From contig JAIYCQ010000042.1 of the NCBI GenBank assembly GCA_027487945.1, positions 124,001 to 188,000 on the forward strand: a stretch of 64,000 nt of DNA, given 5' to 3'. Under the pieces are notes generated by a model, which was not told where the DNA came from, ran no database searches, and saw only the letters and a program-made list of their open reading frames with translations. Source of the DNA: Caulobacteraceae bacterium. Its GTDB lineage: Bacteria; Pseudomonadota; Alphaproteobacteria; Caulobacterales; Caulobacteraceae. Of the stretch, positions 42,122 to 51,687 are shown one piece after another (position 1 is the first letter of the stretch; each line of letters begins with the position of its first letter). The position numbers were made by a program, and so were the translations under genes.

Positions 42122-44227
42122 TCAGCGTCGACGCCTCCCCGGCCGGTAGTCCTCGACAATGCCGCCCGCCAGCTGCGCTTCGGTGAACAGCACAGGCCGG
42201 GTCTTCATGGCAGCGAACAGGGGGACCTGGTCGGCGTAGTGCTTCGAGGCAGGCCGTTCCGCGCCGGAGCCGAACTGGTGGATGCTCTCGCTGGAGAGGA
42301 GGCCCGCCCGGTCCCAGGTCACGACCATGATGTAGGTGTCGCCGGCCACGCCGGTCAGGCGGCCGTCCTTGTCCGGTTTGCCATAGACCGCGCGCAGGAC
42401 GTCGGGTCCGCCGTCTATGGGCAGGTCGACCTCGCCGCGCCGGATCCGGTTGACCTCGCCCCAGGTCGGGTCAATGCGGCCGAAGCCGTCCTTCAGCGTG
42501 CTGACCGCGCCGGCGAACGCCTCGCGCACCGACACCTTCGGGCCATCGCCGTTGCGGCCGTTGATCACCGCCAGCGCGGTCGTCACGCCCAGGGCTGCCG
42601 CGCGGCTGTCACGGCCGGTGCGCAGGTCCCAGCCGCCCAGGAGCGCCTTGCCGGCCTTGAGATCGGCGTCGCCGCCCGGGTCCAGCGCCGCCACCTCCGC
42701 CAGGACCCCCGCCAGCTCCGACTTGCGGCTGTAGGCCAGGTCGTACTTGTAGGCCCTGAACTCCTCGGCCGAGATGGCCGGATCGGCGGCGTAGGTTTCG
42801 GTCAGCCGCCAGGCGCGGTTGGTCATGTTGGTCTGGATCCCCATGCCGGCCGGATAGGCGGCCGGGTTCATACCGTCGCCCAGCGCGGTGGACTGGTAGG
42901 GGGTGTTGTTGGCGTTGAAGACCAGGCCGGACGGCGGGTTCCACAGCTGCGGGACCTGATCGAACGGCCTGTAGCCCTCCCAGACCAGGTCGGACCTGTC
43001 GCCGGGCAGGATGCCGGACCAGTCGACGCCCTCGCGGCGGTTGGGGAAGAGGCCATTGTAGACGTAGCCGATGTTCCCGGCCTTGTCGGCGTAGATGTAG
43101 TTGATGCTCGGCAGGGCCTGCAGCGCCATCGCCGCCTGCCATTCCGAAAGGTTGGTCGCCCGGTTCAGCCGCCAGTATTGCAGCGGCTGACGGGCCTCGC
43201 CCATGCCGGCGTAGCGCAGGGCGTAGACGCCTGACTTCGTCTCCAGCACCGGCCCATGGACGCTGCGCAGCACCGCCCGCTTCACCGTCCAGCGGAACGG
43301 TCCCCAGAGCTTGACCCGCAGCTTCGCCTCGGTGCGCTCGAAATCCTTCCATTCGCCGTCGAGGCGGTACTGGTTCGGGTCGGCGGGATTGATGACCAGC
43401 CGATAGACGTCAATCAGGTCCGGGGTGTTGACGGTATTGGCCCAGCCCAGATGGGCGTTGTGACCGTGCAGCATGAAGGGCGCGCCGGGGAAGAAGCCGC
43501 CGGCCACGTGCCAGCCGTCGCCGCTCTGCACCACGGCCTCGTACCAGGCGACCGGGCCGGTGTAGGGCTGGTGCGAATTGACCAGCAGCCGGGTCGCGCC
43601 GTCGGTCGCGCGGGCCGGCGCCACGGCCACGCCGTTGGAGCCCTTGGGCAGCGGGTCGGGCTCGCGGTCGTTCAGCTTCCGGAGCTCGCCGTCCAGGCCG
43701 TAGAAGAAGGGCGTCTTGAACACAAAGCCCGCGGCGATGTCCTTGCCGGTCAGCGGTAGCAGGCCGGGCGCGACCTCATCCGGATGGGTGGCGCCGTAGT
43801 AGTTCACGCCGTCGGCGTAGGCTTCCAGAACAGCCCGCAGATCGGCGGGCAGGGCGGGATATCCGGCCTCCACCGTCTTCCAGACCTCCAGCAGGCTGAC
43901 GATGTAATCGCCCGGGGCCGCGCCCAGCCCCTCCTGGGCGGCCAGCGTTCCCCGCGTGGCCAGGGCGACCTGCTGGATGGTGGTGAAGTCGTCCTCGCTG
44001 TGGGCGAAGGCCAGGCCAAAGGCGGCGTCGGCGTCTCGTTTGCCAAGGATATGCGGCACGCCCCAGCGGTCGCGGCGGATGCGGACGTCGTAGTCGGCCG
44101 CGCGAGCGATCAGCGGCGCGAGGTCGGGCCTGGCCGGGCGGTTGGGAACATCGAGCAGCAGCACGGTCGTGGCCGCTATCACGACGAGCGCCAGCAGGGC
44201 GCCGACGCCCCTGATCATCCATTTCAT
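42122..44227 (-). CDS. Penicillin acylase family Ntn-hydrolase (S45)
   Basis: 701-aa protein with a signal/anchor helix at 7-25. Family S45 precursors self-cleave before an N-terminal Ser: here LPKGSNGVAVAPARA, predicting cleavage after Gly196 and nucleophile Ser197. Other family marks are RDRWGVPHILGKRDADAAFGLAFAHSEDDF in the alpha chain and NSHQPYTGP and HGHNAHLGWANTV in the beta chain. Relatives hydrolyse penicillin G, acyl-homoserine lactones or other N-acyl compounds; the substrate here is open. Periplasmic. Divergent from pckG over 353 bp. Confidence 0.87.
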   Translation of the reverse strand: MKWMIRGVGALLALVVIAATTVLLLDVPNRPARPDLAPLIARAADYDVRIRRDRWGVPHILGKRDADAAFGLAFAHSEDDFTTIQQVALATRGTLAAQEGLGAAPGDYIVSLLEVWKTVEAGYPALPADLRAVLEAYADGVNYYGATHPDEVAPGLLPLTGKDIAAGFVFKTPFFYGLDGELRKLNDREPDPLPKGSNGVAVAPARATDGATRLLVNSHQPYTGPVAWYEAVVQSGDGWHVAGGFFPGAPFMLHGHNAHLGWANTVNTPDLIDVYRLVINPADPNQYRLDGEWKDFERTEAKLRVKLWGPFRWTVKRAVLRSVHGPVLETKSGVYALRYAGMGEARQPLQYWRLNRATNLSEWQAAMALQALPSINYIYADKAGNIGYVYNGLFPNRREGVDWSGILPGDRSDLVWEGYRPFDQVPQLWNPPSGLVFNANNTPYQSTALGDGMNPAAYPAGMGIQTNMTNRAWRLTETYAADPAISAEEFRAYKYDLAYSRKSELAGVLAEVAALDPGGDADLKAGKALLGGWDLRTGRDSRAAALGVTTALAVINGRNGDGPKVSVREAFAGAVSTLKDGFGRIDPTWGEVNRIRRGEVDLPIDGGPDVLRAVYGKPDKDGRLTGVAGDTYIMVVTWDRAGLLSSESIHQFGSGAERPASKHYADQVPLFAAMKTRPVLFTEAQLAGGIVEDYRPGRRRR

Positions 44228-44273
44228 GCCGCTTCCCCCGGTGTGTTTTGCGCCACCGTAGCGCGGTCGACGC

Positions 44274-44299
44274 GGACATGCACTTCAGTGCGTGTCCCC
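44274..44299. repeat. REP-like inverted repeat, copy 3
   Basis: GGACATGCACT and AGTGCGTGTCC arms around TC, one mismatch. Orientation is opposite to copy 4 (44367-44393). Confidence 0.8.
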
Positions 44300-44366
44300 G
44301 GCCGCCTGATAGCTGCGGGGATGCAAGCGCGGGGCGTGGCGCAGGTCCCCGGTCCCGCGCCGCCGC

Positions 44367-44393
44367 GGGGGACAGACACTGAAGTGCATGTCC
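44367..44393. repeat. REP-like inverted repeat, copy 4
   Basis: GGGGACAGACACT and AGTGCATGTCC with centre GA. It pairs with copy 3, about 70 bp away, in inverted orientation. Confidence 0.8.
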
Positions 44394-44580
44394 ACGCTCC
44401 CCCTACGGCGCCTGCCATATCGCTAAGCCTTTGTAACGAAACGTCAGACCCCGGAGCCCCTTTCGACTTGCCCCAAGGCCGTCCGGCGGTCTACGCAGAC
44501 TCCGCGCAAGGGGGCGATCCGCAGAGCCACGTCAGATGGCCGGGGGTCGTGACGCCCCGACATCTGTAGGAGCGTCTGTG

Positions 44581-46431
44581 ATGGGTGCTGAAGCTATCGA
44601 GGGCCTGGATCAGGCCCCCACGAAACATGCACGTCTCGTTGCATGGGTCAGGGAAATCGCCACCCTTACCAAGCCCGACCGGGTCTATTGGTGCGACGGC
44701 TCGGATGCCGAGTGGGAAGCCCTGACCAGCCAGCTCTGTGAGTCCGGCACCCTGACCCGGCTCAATCCCGAGAAACGCCCCAACAGCTTCTACGCCGCCT
44801 CCGACCCGCGCGACGTCGCCCGGGTCGAGAGCCGCACCTTCATCTGCTCCGAGCTGGAAGTCGACGCCGGTCCGACCAACAACTGGTCCGACCCAGTGGA
44901 GATGCGCGAGCGTCTCGGCAAGCTGTTCGACGGCTGCATGCGCGGCCGCACCATGTACGTGGTGCCCTTCTGCATGGGCCCGCTCGGCTCGCCGATCAGC
45001 GCTCTGGGCGTGGAGATCACCGACAGCGCCTATGTCGCCATCTCGATGCGGGTCATGACCCGTATGGGCAAGGGCGCTCTGGACATGATGGGCGAGGACG
45101 GATTCTTCGTCCCGGCCGTCCACACGCTCGGCGCCCCGTTGACGCCCGGCCAGGCCGATGTGCCGTGGCCCTGCAACGACGACAAGTGGATCGTCCACTA
45201 CCCCGAGACCCGCGAAATCTGGTCCTACGGCTCAGGCTACGGCGGCAACGCCCTGCTCGGGAAGAAGTGCTACGCCCTGCGCATCGCCAGCGTCATGGCC
45301 CGCGACGAGGGCTGGCTGGCCGAGCACATGCTGATCCTCAAGCTGACCTCGCCCAAGGGCGCCGTGCGGTTCGTGGCGGCGGCCTTCCCCAGCGCCTGCG
45401 GCAAGACCAACCTGGCCATGCTGCAGCCGACCATCGACGGCTGGAAGGCCGAGACGGTGGGCGACGACATCTGCTGGATGCGCTTCGGCGACGACGGTCG
45501 CCTCTACGCCATCAACCCGGAAGCCGGCTTCTTCGGCGTCGCACCGGGCACCGGCATCGGCACCAACCGCAACGCGGTCGAGGCCCTCAACGAGAACGTG
45601 GTCTTCACCAACGTGGCCCTGACCCCGGACGGCGACGTCTGGTGGGAAGGCCTGACCGACGAGAAGCCGGCGAAGCTGACCGACTGGCGCGGCCGTCCCT
45701 GGACGCCCGAGAGCCCCGATCCGGCCGCTCACCCCAACGCGCGCTTCGCCGTCTCGGCGGCCCAGTGCCCGGTGATCGCGTCGGAGTGGGATGACCCCAG
45801 GGGCGTGCCGATCAGCGCCATCCTGTTCGGCGGCCGCCGCGCCAGCGCCGTGCCGCTGGTCACCGAGGCCTTCGACTGGGCCCACGGCGTGTTCCTCGGC
45901 TCGACGGTCGCCTCAGAAGGCACCGCCGCCGCCGAGAACAAGGTCGGCGAGCTGCGCCGCGACCCGTTCGCGATGCTGCCCTTCTGCGGCTACAACATGG
46001 GCGACTACTTCGGCCACTGGCTGGACGTCGGCGCCAAGGCCGACCCCGACAAGCTGCCGCGCATCTTCATGGTCAACTGGTTCCGCAAGGATGACAACGG
46101 CCGCTTCGTGTGGCCGGGCTATGGCGAGAACAGCCGCGTGCTGAAGTGGATCTTCGAGCGTCTGGAAGGCGAGACCGGCGCGGTGGACACCGCCATCGGC
46201 CGCCTGCCGGCGCAGGGCTCGCTGGACACCGTGGGCCTGGGCCTCAACGACGCGCAGCTGAAGATGCTGACCACCGTCGACGCCGAGGTCTGGACCGAAG
46301 AGGCCTCGCTGATCCCGGCCTTCTTCGAGAAGTTCGGCGACCGCCTGCCGGCGAAGCTGTGGGCCGAGCATGCGGCCCTGACGACGCGACTGGCGGCCGG
46401 CGTGAAGGCCGAGGCCGTGGTCGCGGCCTGA
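44581..46431 (+). CDS. pckG: Phosphoenolpyruvate carboxykinase (GTP)
   Basis: 616-aa GTP-dependent PEPCK, converting oxaloacetate to phosphoenolpyruvate for gluconeogenesis. The kinase-1a loop [12 protein letters not shown] lies near residue 272; [30 protein letters not shown] and [26 protein letters not shown] are diagnostic of the GTP type; the ATP-type enzyme of many alphaproteobacteria is unrelated in sequence. ATG 44581 follows AGGAGCG at 8 nt; an in-frame upstream extension to 44536 has no support. REP-like repeats flank the gene on both sides. Confidence 0.95.
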   Translation: MGAEAIEGLDQAPTKHARLVAWVREIATLTKPDRVYWCDGSDAEWEALTSQLCESGTLTRLNPEKRPNSFYAASDPRDVARVESRTFICSELEVDAGPTNNWSDPVEMRERLGKLFDGCMRGRTMYVVPFCMGPLGSPISALGVEITDSAYVAISMRVMTRMGKGALDMMGEDGFFVPAVHTLGAPLTPGQADVPWPCNDDKWIVHYPETREIWSYGSGYGGNALLGKKCYALRIASVMARDEGWLAEHMLILKLTSPKGAVRFVAAAFPSACGKTNLAMLQPTIDGWKAETVGDDICWMRFGDDGRLYAINPEAGFFGVAPGTGIGTNRNAVEALNENVVFTNVALTPDGDVWWEGLTDEKPAKLTDWRGRPWTPESPDPAAHPNARFAVSAAQCPVIASEWDDPRGVPISAILFGGRRASAVPLVTEAFDWAHGVFLGSTVASEGTAAAENKVGELRRDPFAMLPFCGYNMGDYFGHWLDVGAKADPDKLPRIFMVNWFRKDDNGRFVWPGYGENSRVLKWIFERLEGETGAVDTAIGRLPAQGSLDTVGLGLNDAQLKMLTTVDAEVWTEEASLIPAFFEKFGDRLPAKLWAEHAALTTRLAAGVKAEAVVAA

Positions 46432-46439
46432 GAACAGGC

Positions 46440-46467
46440 GGGGACATGCCCTGAAATGCATGTCCCC
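46440..46467. repeat. REP-like inverted repeat, copy 5
   Basis: GGGGACATGC and GCATGTCCCC perfect outer arms around CCTGAAAT. It begins 9 bp after the pckG stop and could help end its transcript. Confidence 0.85.
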
Positions 46468-46505
46468 TGCCGCTCAGATCTTTCAGTCAGCTACGGTCAA
46501 GCTGA

Positions 46506-46533
46506 AGGGGACACGCACTGAAGTGCTTGTCCC
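46506..46533. repeat. REP-like inverted repeat, copy 6
   Basis: GGGGACACGCACT and AGTGCTTGTCCCC around GA, one internal mismatch. It lies 10 bp past the opgH stop, in the convergent gap with pckG, about 40 bp from copy 5. Confidence 0.85.
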
Positions 46534-46542
46534 CGGCGTCGC

Positions 46543-48459
46543 CTATTCGGCCGCCATCAGCGCCGGGTTCGCGCCGCGGACCGGCAGCATGACCACTTCG
46601 CCGCCGCGGGGCGAGACGCCCATCTCCGCCAGCTCTTCCGGCGTGACCATGAAGCCGCGTTCGCGGGCCTTGCGACCGAGGTCGATACGCGAGGTCCACG
46701 CGGCGATCGGGGCCGACAGCAGCATCGGCACCACGATCGGCCAGACCCACAGCAGCAGGTCGGGGCGCAGGATCAGGGCCAGGGTGCAGAACAGGCCGGC
46801 GAAGGTCTCGTTGCGGTAGCCCTTCACCGCGTCGGCGCGGCTGAGGGCCTCGCCGTCCCGGACCTGGGCGGTCCAGCCGGCGTCGCGGCCGGTGAGGATC
46901 TCGTAGACCGCGCGGGTGTTGCCGATCATGTAGATGGGCGCGGTGATCGCCGACAGCGCCATCTCCGAGACCAGGCCCTTGGCGAGCATGCGGCGGCCGC
47001 CGAAGGCGTCGCGTTCCGCCTTGCTGAAGAAGGCCAGGCCCCAGCCCATCAGCTTGGGGCCGAGCAGCATCAGCGTGGTCAGCAGGGTCGCCCACATGAA
47101 GGGGTTGTAGTCGAAGCGGAACAGGTCCCAGAAGCCGTACCAGGTCGGGCGGTTGCTGACCTGGATGACCATGCCGACCACCAGCGAGGCCAGCCACAGC
47201 GGCGAGGCGATGTAGGCCATCAGGCCGACGCCCATCTGGAAGCGGCTCATTGAGTGCAGCCCGCGGGCGCCGATAACGCCGAAGTGCTGCATGTTGCCCT
47301 GGCACCAGCGGCGCTCGCGCTTCATGAACTCGAGCAGGCTGGGCGGGGTTTCCTCGTAGCTGCCGCCGAGCGCGGCGGTGACGTGGACGCCCCAGCCGCC
47401 GCGGCGAAGCAGGCCGGCCTCGACCACGTCGTGGCTCATGACATGGCCGCCGAAGGGCTTGCGGCCCGGCAGGTGGGGCAGGCCGGCGCACTGGGCGAAG
47501 GCCCGGACGCGGACGATGGCGTTGTGACCCCAGTAGCTGGCCTCGGAGCCCGACCACCAGGCCAGGCCCGCCGAGGCCACGCGGCCATAGAGGCGGACGC
47601 CGAACTGCTGGGCGCGGGCGAACAGGCTCTCGGCGTTGATCACCGTCGGCGTGGTCTGGATCAGGCCGATGTCCGGCTGGCGCTCCATGGCGTCGACCAG
47701 GTGCAGCAGGGTTTCGCCCGCCATCACGCTGTCGGCGTCCAGGATGATCATGCTCTCGTAGGCGCCGCCGAAGCGACGGACCCAGTCGGCGATGTTGCCG
47801 GACTTCCGCTCGGTGTTCTGGCTGCGCCGACGGTAGTAGGCGCGGCAGCGGCTGCGGTTGCGCAGCAGGTTGAACTCGGCCCACTCGGCGGCGGCGACCG
47901 CTTCGCTGGTGGTGTCGCTGAGTACGAAGATGTCGAATGACCGCGCCGCGCCCAGGCGGGCCAGATCGGCGTCCATCCGCGCCAGCCGGTCCATCGTGGC
48001 GCGCGGGTCTTCGTTGTAGACCGGCATCAGAAGGGCGGTGCGGGTGCGGGGCAGGGGCGGCCGGGCCGAGAAGGCCAGCTCGTCGTTGGCGCCGCGCAGC
48101 AGGACCGCAAGGCCGATCGCCGCGTTGGTGAACCAGCAGGAGATGGCCGCGATCAGCGTCATGAACAGCGTCAGGCCGATCACCTCGAGCAGCATGAAGC
48201 CTTCGGCGGCGTACAGGCGGATCGGGGTCCAGCAGGCGAGGGCGGTCAGCACCAGGGTGCCGGTGGTCAGGATGGCGCGACGCTTGGCGATATCCGAAGG
48301 GCCGCTCACGGGCGTCGCGGCGGCGACGGCGGCGTCCGCGCCCAGGGACTGGATCGGCATGGCCAGAGGGGCCGGCGCGGGCAGGTGCTCACGCTCGGAC
48401 GACGAGCGCGCGGCGTAGCTGCCGCTGTCGTACTGGACCGCCAGATTGCTCATGTCCAT
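46543..48459 (-). CDS. opgH: Glucans biosynthesis glucosyltransferase OpgH (MdoH)
   Basis: 638-aa inner-membrane glycosyltransferase (GT2) that polymerises UDP-glucose into osmoregulated periplasmic glucans and moves the chain across the membrane. Two N-terminal helices (about 65-120) precede the catalytic domain with PVYNEDP, IILDADSVM (DxD) and RERRWCQGN; C-terminal helices follow (about 405-580). It is shorter than the E. coli enzyme, mainly at both termini. ATG 48459 or 48453 may be used. The gap upstream (48460-48711) has a low-GC patch near 48530-48610 that probably holds its promoter. No opgG is present nearby. Confidence 0.9.
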   Translation of the reverse strand: MDMSNLAVQYDSGSYAARSSSEREHLPAPAPLAMPIQSLGADAAVAAATPVSGPSDIAKRRAILTTGTLVLTALACWTPIRLYAAEGFMLLEVIGLTLFMTLIAAISCWFTNAAIGLAVLLRGANDELAFSARPPLPRTRTALLMPVYNEDPRATMDRLARMDADLARLGAARSFDIFVLSDTTSEAVAAAEWAEFNLLRNRSRCRAYYRRRSQNTERKSGNIADWVRRFGGAYESMIILDADSVMAGETLLHLVDAMERQPDIGLIQTTPTVINAESLFARAQQFGVRLYGRVASAGLAWWSGSEASYWGHNAIVRVRAFAQCAGLPHLPGRKPFGGHVMSHDVVEAGLLRRGGWGVHVTAALGGSYEETPPSLLEFMKRERRWCQGNMQHFGVIGARGLHSMSRFQMGVGLMAYIASPLWLASLVVGMVIQVSNRPTWYGFWDLFRFDYNPFMWATLLTTLMLLGPKLMGWGLAFFSKAERDAFGGRRMLAKGLVSEMALSAITAPIYMIGNTRAVYEILTGRDAGWTAQVRDGEALSRADAVKGYRNETFAGLFCTLALILRPDLLLWVWPIVVPMLLSAPIAAWTSRIDLGRKARERGFMVTPEELAEMGVSPRGGEVVMLPVRGANPALMAAE

Positions 48460-48711
48460 TCGGGCCGCCGTGTCGCTCTTGTGTGGCCGGACGAGACGCC
48501 TCCCTGACGCCTCGACTTACGGTTCACGGATTTGTGTTGTTGCATCGCACAAGTGCAAGGGTTTGGCGTCAAAAAAGAGGCCTGATGCGCCAGAATTTTT
48601 TGTGAAGCCCGGAAAAATCTCCCCCCGGGCGGGGGTTTGCGCGAAATCTGTGCGCGATCACGTCCTATCACGGAAGCGAGAGGAGTCGATAGCGGGCTGT
48701 GATCGATTCGA

Positions 48712-50610
48712 TCAGACCTCGGCCGCGATCCCGGCGGAGCCCGTCGAATCCGGCCCCTGTGTCGCCAGCGATATCAGGCGGCGTTCGAGCAGGAAAGCGG
48801 TGACCCCGACCCAGCCGACCAGGACGAAGGCGTAGATGCGCTCCCACAGTCCGACGTTGTCGGCGTTCACCACGCCCGGGAACAGCGGGATGAAGTGGTA
48901 GTTGGTGATGGCGGTGAGGATCAGCATCGCCACGAAGACGACCGCCAGAAAGATCTTCAGCCGCCGGAAGCCGCTGACCCGGGACAGCCCCCAGAGGATG
49001 AAGACCGGCGCCAGCTGGATGCCGAGGCCCAGGTTGATGATGGCGTGCATGGGGTCGGGGTAGAGCCAGACCGTCGACAGAATCAGGCCGGCCGCCCCGA
49101 GCGCGAAGGCCAGGAAGGTCACCGCCGCGGCGATCCGGTTTCCCCCCATCGCCAGCAGGGCCAGGGCAAAGCCCGCTCCCGCAAGCCCGGCCGCCATGCC
49201 CGACAGCAGGATCCCGGTGTTGAACAGCCCGGGGTAGGGCGCCGCGGAGCTGCCCAGGACGCTGATGTACTGGGTCGCGTGGTTGAAGTCGGGGTAGGTC
49301 AGGGTCGCGGCGAGGAAGCTGGCCGTCGCCAGGATCGGCGCGCCGATCCCGGCCCAGAGCAGCCATCGCCTGCGCCGGAACCGGTTCGGGGCCGTCGCCG
49401 GATCAGAGGCCGTCAGGGGCGCGGTGGAGACGAAGACCGGGCGCGGCTGGCGCTTCAGTCCCCAAAGCGGCCGCACCGGCCCCAGCCTGCGGACGAGCTC
49501 GTAGACGGCCAGGCTACCGCCGATGGTGACGGTCAGCAGCAGCAGCGCCTCCGGCAGGGCGGGCAGGCTCCAGGGCTTGACCACATAGACCGCGGCGACC
49601 AGCAGCGTCTGGTGGATGAGGTAGCAGGGGAAGACCGCGTCGGTCAGGTAGCGCAGCATCGGGCCGTCGGCGCGCCGCAGCCACAGGCTGCCGTAGCCGA
49701 GGATGGCGGCGATGGTCAGCCACTGGTTGGCCGCATAGACGAACGCCTTGGGAATCCCGAAGAAGAATCGCCCGTCCGGATGGGCGGTCATCGCCATGAG
49801 GGTGACGAGCATCACCAGCGCCCCGGCCAGCGCCGGCTTGCGCCAGCGTTCGAGGTCTGCCCAGACCGTCTCGCGCATCGCGAGGGTGAAGCCGAACAGG
49901 AAGACGGCCAGCGAGACGGCGTGGTTGTACCAGTCCACCGGCAGCTGGTTGGTGATGCCGAAGATCGGAAACAGCGTCAGCCGCATCAGCGCCAGATAGC
50001 AGAACGGTACGACCAGGACATGCCAGCCCGCCAGATGCCGCTCCAGCAGGGTTTCCAGCCGCGCCAGCCACCCTGGCCGGGTCAGCAGCGCGATCGCGGC
50101 GAAGGTGTAGACGCCTATGTAGAGCACGAACCACAGGTGGTTCAGCGGGATGCGCAGGAGCTGTGAAGGGCTGAAGGTGTGGAGCCACCAGCCGAGCAGG
50201 TCGCCGGTCCACCAGCCCTTGTCCAGGGCCTCCAGCCAGGACTGCGGTGGCACCAGGAAGACGACGCCGAACAGGAAGGGCGGGACCAGCCGCGCCAGCC
50301 GCGCCCGTGCCGTCTCGCCGGGCGACAGACGACGGCTCATGAACCGCAGCGCCGCGCCCGAGACCAGGAACAGCAGCGTCAGCCGCCAGGGCCCTGTCGC
50401 CAGGATCGCCTCGGCCAGCCAGCCGAAGGTGTGGCGGCTGTGCATGTGCCAGTCCCACGGCGCATAGACGAGCGCGACATGAAACAGGATCAGCAGGCCG
50501 AACGCGCCGACCCGGATCCAGTCCAGGTCGGCCCTGCGAGCGAATGCCGCCGCCTGCGGCTCGGGGGCGGCCTTGATCGGGGTGTCCTGCAACACGGCGG
50601 GCGTCTGCAA
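48712..50610 (-). CDS. Acyltransferase-3 / DUF998 fusion membrane protein
   Basis: 632-aa polytopic membrane protein. Residues 25-385 match the acyltransferase-3 family (DWIRVGAFGLLILFHVALVY at the start, the HLWFVLYIGVY segment, and CYLIHQTLLV), a group that includes the OpgC glucan succinyltransferase. After a basic linker (about 380-425), residues 430-615 look like a DUF998 domain: TYPDFNHATQYISVLGSSAAPYPGLFN plus five or six helices. It lies upstream of opgH on the same strand, so modification of periplasmic glucans is an attractive guess. The acceptor and acyl group are unknown. Confidence 0.78.
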   Translation of the reverse strand: MQTPAVLQDTPIKAAPEPQAAAFARRADLDWIRVGAFGLLILFHVALVYAPWDWHMHSRHTFGWLAEAILATGPWRLTLLFLVSGAALRFMSRRLSPGETARARLARLVPPFLFGVVFLVPPQSWLEALDKGWWTGDLLGWWLHTFSPSQLLRIPLNHLWFVLYIGVYTFAAIALLTRPGWLARLETLLERHLAGWHVLVVPFCYLALMRLTLFPIFGITNQLPVDWYNHAVSLAVFLFGFTLAMRETVWADLERWRKPALAGALVMLVTLMAMTAHPDGRFFFGIPKAFVYAANQWLTIAAILGYGSLWLRRADGPMLRYLTDAVFPCYLIHQTLLVAAVYVVKPWSLPALPEALLLLTVTIGGSLAVYELVRRLGPVRPLWGLKRQPRPVFVSTAPLTASDPATAPNRFRRRRWLLWAGIGAPILATASFLAATLTYPDFNHATQYISVLGSSAAPYPGLFNTGILLSGMAAGLAGAGFALALLAMGGNRIAAAVTFLAFALGAAGLILSTVWLYPDPMHAIINLGLGIQLAPVFILWGLSRVSGFRRLKIFLAVVFVAMLILTAITNYHFIPLFPGVVNADNVGLWERIYAFVLVGWVGVTAFLLERRLISLATQGPDSTGSAGIAAEV

Positions 50611-51018
50611 CCTTCAGGTCCGGAACGGTCGTCTCCTGGCGGTCCTGCCAGAGATTGTCGCAGACCGCGAGCCCCGCGACGGCTCTGTGGCGAGGTTTCG
50701 CGGTCTCCGGGTCCGGCGGGCCGTTCCCCGACCTGGTGTCGCGCGGGGTTGCTGGCTATGGCGCGGGCAAAGCTGTGGCGATGCAGCAACTGTTTTGTGC
50801 AACTGCGAAGATAACCTTCTCAATCCCTGAAATCCGGACTAAGGCCCGGCCCGACGCAGCCAGTCTGTGTCTCGACCGGTTCGGGCTGTCGGAGGCGAGA
50901 GCCGGTCTCCTGTGAAGTGCGGGCTGCGGGGCCCGCGGAACCCCGGTCCCTGGCGGACCGGGGTTTTCACGTTTCAGGGGCTTTGCTTCCGCGGGGTCGA
51001 GCGGGCAATCATCGCGCC
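50611..51018. other. 408-bp intergenic region with hairpins; possible small RNA
   Basis: Region between the divergent acyltransferase and GST genes. From about 50775 to 50830 it is less GC-rich (GATAACCTTCTCAATCCC). Two hairpins follow: GCGGGC/GCCCGC near 50920-50937 and the strong terminator at 50939-50967. Short frames exist (for example 50655-50915) but have no ribosome site or recognisable product. An RNA ending at the terminator would be transcribed rightward with no protein gene before it. Confidence 0.4.
50939..50967 (+). terminator. Strong intrinsic terminator
   Basis: AACCCCGGTCC (50939-50949) and GGACCGGGGTT (50955-50965) make a perfect 11-bp stem with loop CTGGC and a T4 tract at 50964-50967. 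No protein gene on the plus strand ends before it, so it terminates an unannotated transcript or attenuates the GST gene 50 bp downstream. Confidence 0.7.
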
Positions 51019-51681
51019 ATGATCACCCTGTGGCACTGCGCTGACGCCCGTTCCTTCCGCCCGCTCTGGGCGCTGGAGGAGCTCGGCCTTCCCTATGACC
51101 TCAAGATGCTGCCGTTCCCGCCGCGCTTCTTCGCCAAGGCGTACATGGCCGAGAACCCGCTCGGCACCATCCCGCTGCTGGTCGATGGCGAGACGCGGAT
51201 GACCGAGTCGGCGGCCATCGTGCAGTACCTGTCGGAGGCGCACGGCGGCGGCGCTCTTTCGGTGAAGCCGGGCGAGGCGGGCTACGGCGCCTTCCTCAAC
51301 GGCCTGCACTTCGGCGAGGCGACCCTGACCTTCCCCCAGACCCTGGTGCTGCGTTACCGCCGGCTGGAGCCGAAAGAGCGCCGCGTGCCGCAGGTGGCCG
51401 ACGACTACGCCAAGTGGTTCCTCGCCCGCCTGCGGGGGCTGGAGGCCATCCTGCAGACCTCGGAATTCTACGCCGCCGGCCGCTTCACCGGCGCCGACAT
51501 CTCGGTGGCCTATGCGCTGCTGCTGGCCCAGAGCCTCGGCCTCGACGGCGACTTCCCGCCGGCCGTGGCGGGCTACTGGGCGCGGATGCAGGCCCGCGAC
51601 GGCTTCCAGCGGGCCAAGGCCGCGCAGGAGCGGGCGAGCGTCGAGCAGGGGCTCAAGCCGCTGGACGTCAGCAAGCTGTAG
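51019..51681 (+). CDS. Glutathione S-transferase family protein
   Basis: 220-aa GST. Thioredoxin-like domain with ARSFRPLWALEELGLPYDLKMLPFPP, then NPLGTIPLLVDGETRMTESAAIVQYLSE (cis-Pro and glutathione-binding Glu-Ser), then a helical domain with GADISVAYALLLAQSLG. ATG 51019 starts the domain directly; the frame continues upstream into the terminator hairpin, which excludes the longer form. A REP-like repeat follows the stop. Confidence 0.87.
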   Translation: MITLWHCADARSFRPLWALEELGLPYDLKMLPFPPRFFAKAYMAENPLGTIPLLVDGETRMTESAAIVQYLSEAHGGGALSVKPGEAGYGAFLNGLHFGEATLTFPQTLVLRYRRLEPKERRVPQVADDYAKWFLARLRGLEAILQTSEFYAAGRFTGADISVAYALLLAQSLGLDGDFPPAVAGYWARMQARDGFQRAKAAQERASVEQGLKPLDVSKL

Positions 51682-51687
51682 TCTGAC

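Larger units (their letters stand above)
44228..44580. other. Intergenic region between acylase and pckG
   Basis: 353 bp between two divergent genes. It carries two REP-like inverted repeats and, in 44400-44470, a less GC-rich stretch (CGCTAAGCCTTTGTAACG) that may hold the pckG promoter. A ribosome site TAGGAGCG precedes the pckG ATG. No coding frame is convincing. Confidence 0.6.

Noticed and set aside
48446-48835. 129-aa plus-strand frame in the opgH upstream gap
   Set aside because: Overlaps the acyltransferase gene end, no ribosome site, and covers the likely opgH promoter.
50655-50915. 86-aa plus-strand frame
   Set aside because: No ribosome site and no protein-like pattern; the region is better explained by hairpins and a possible RNA.
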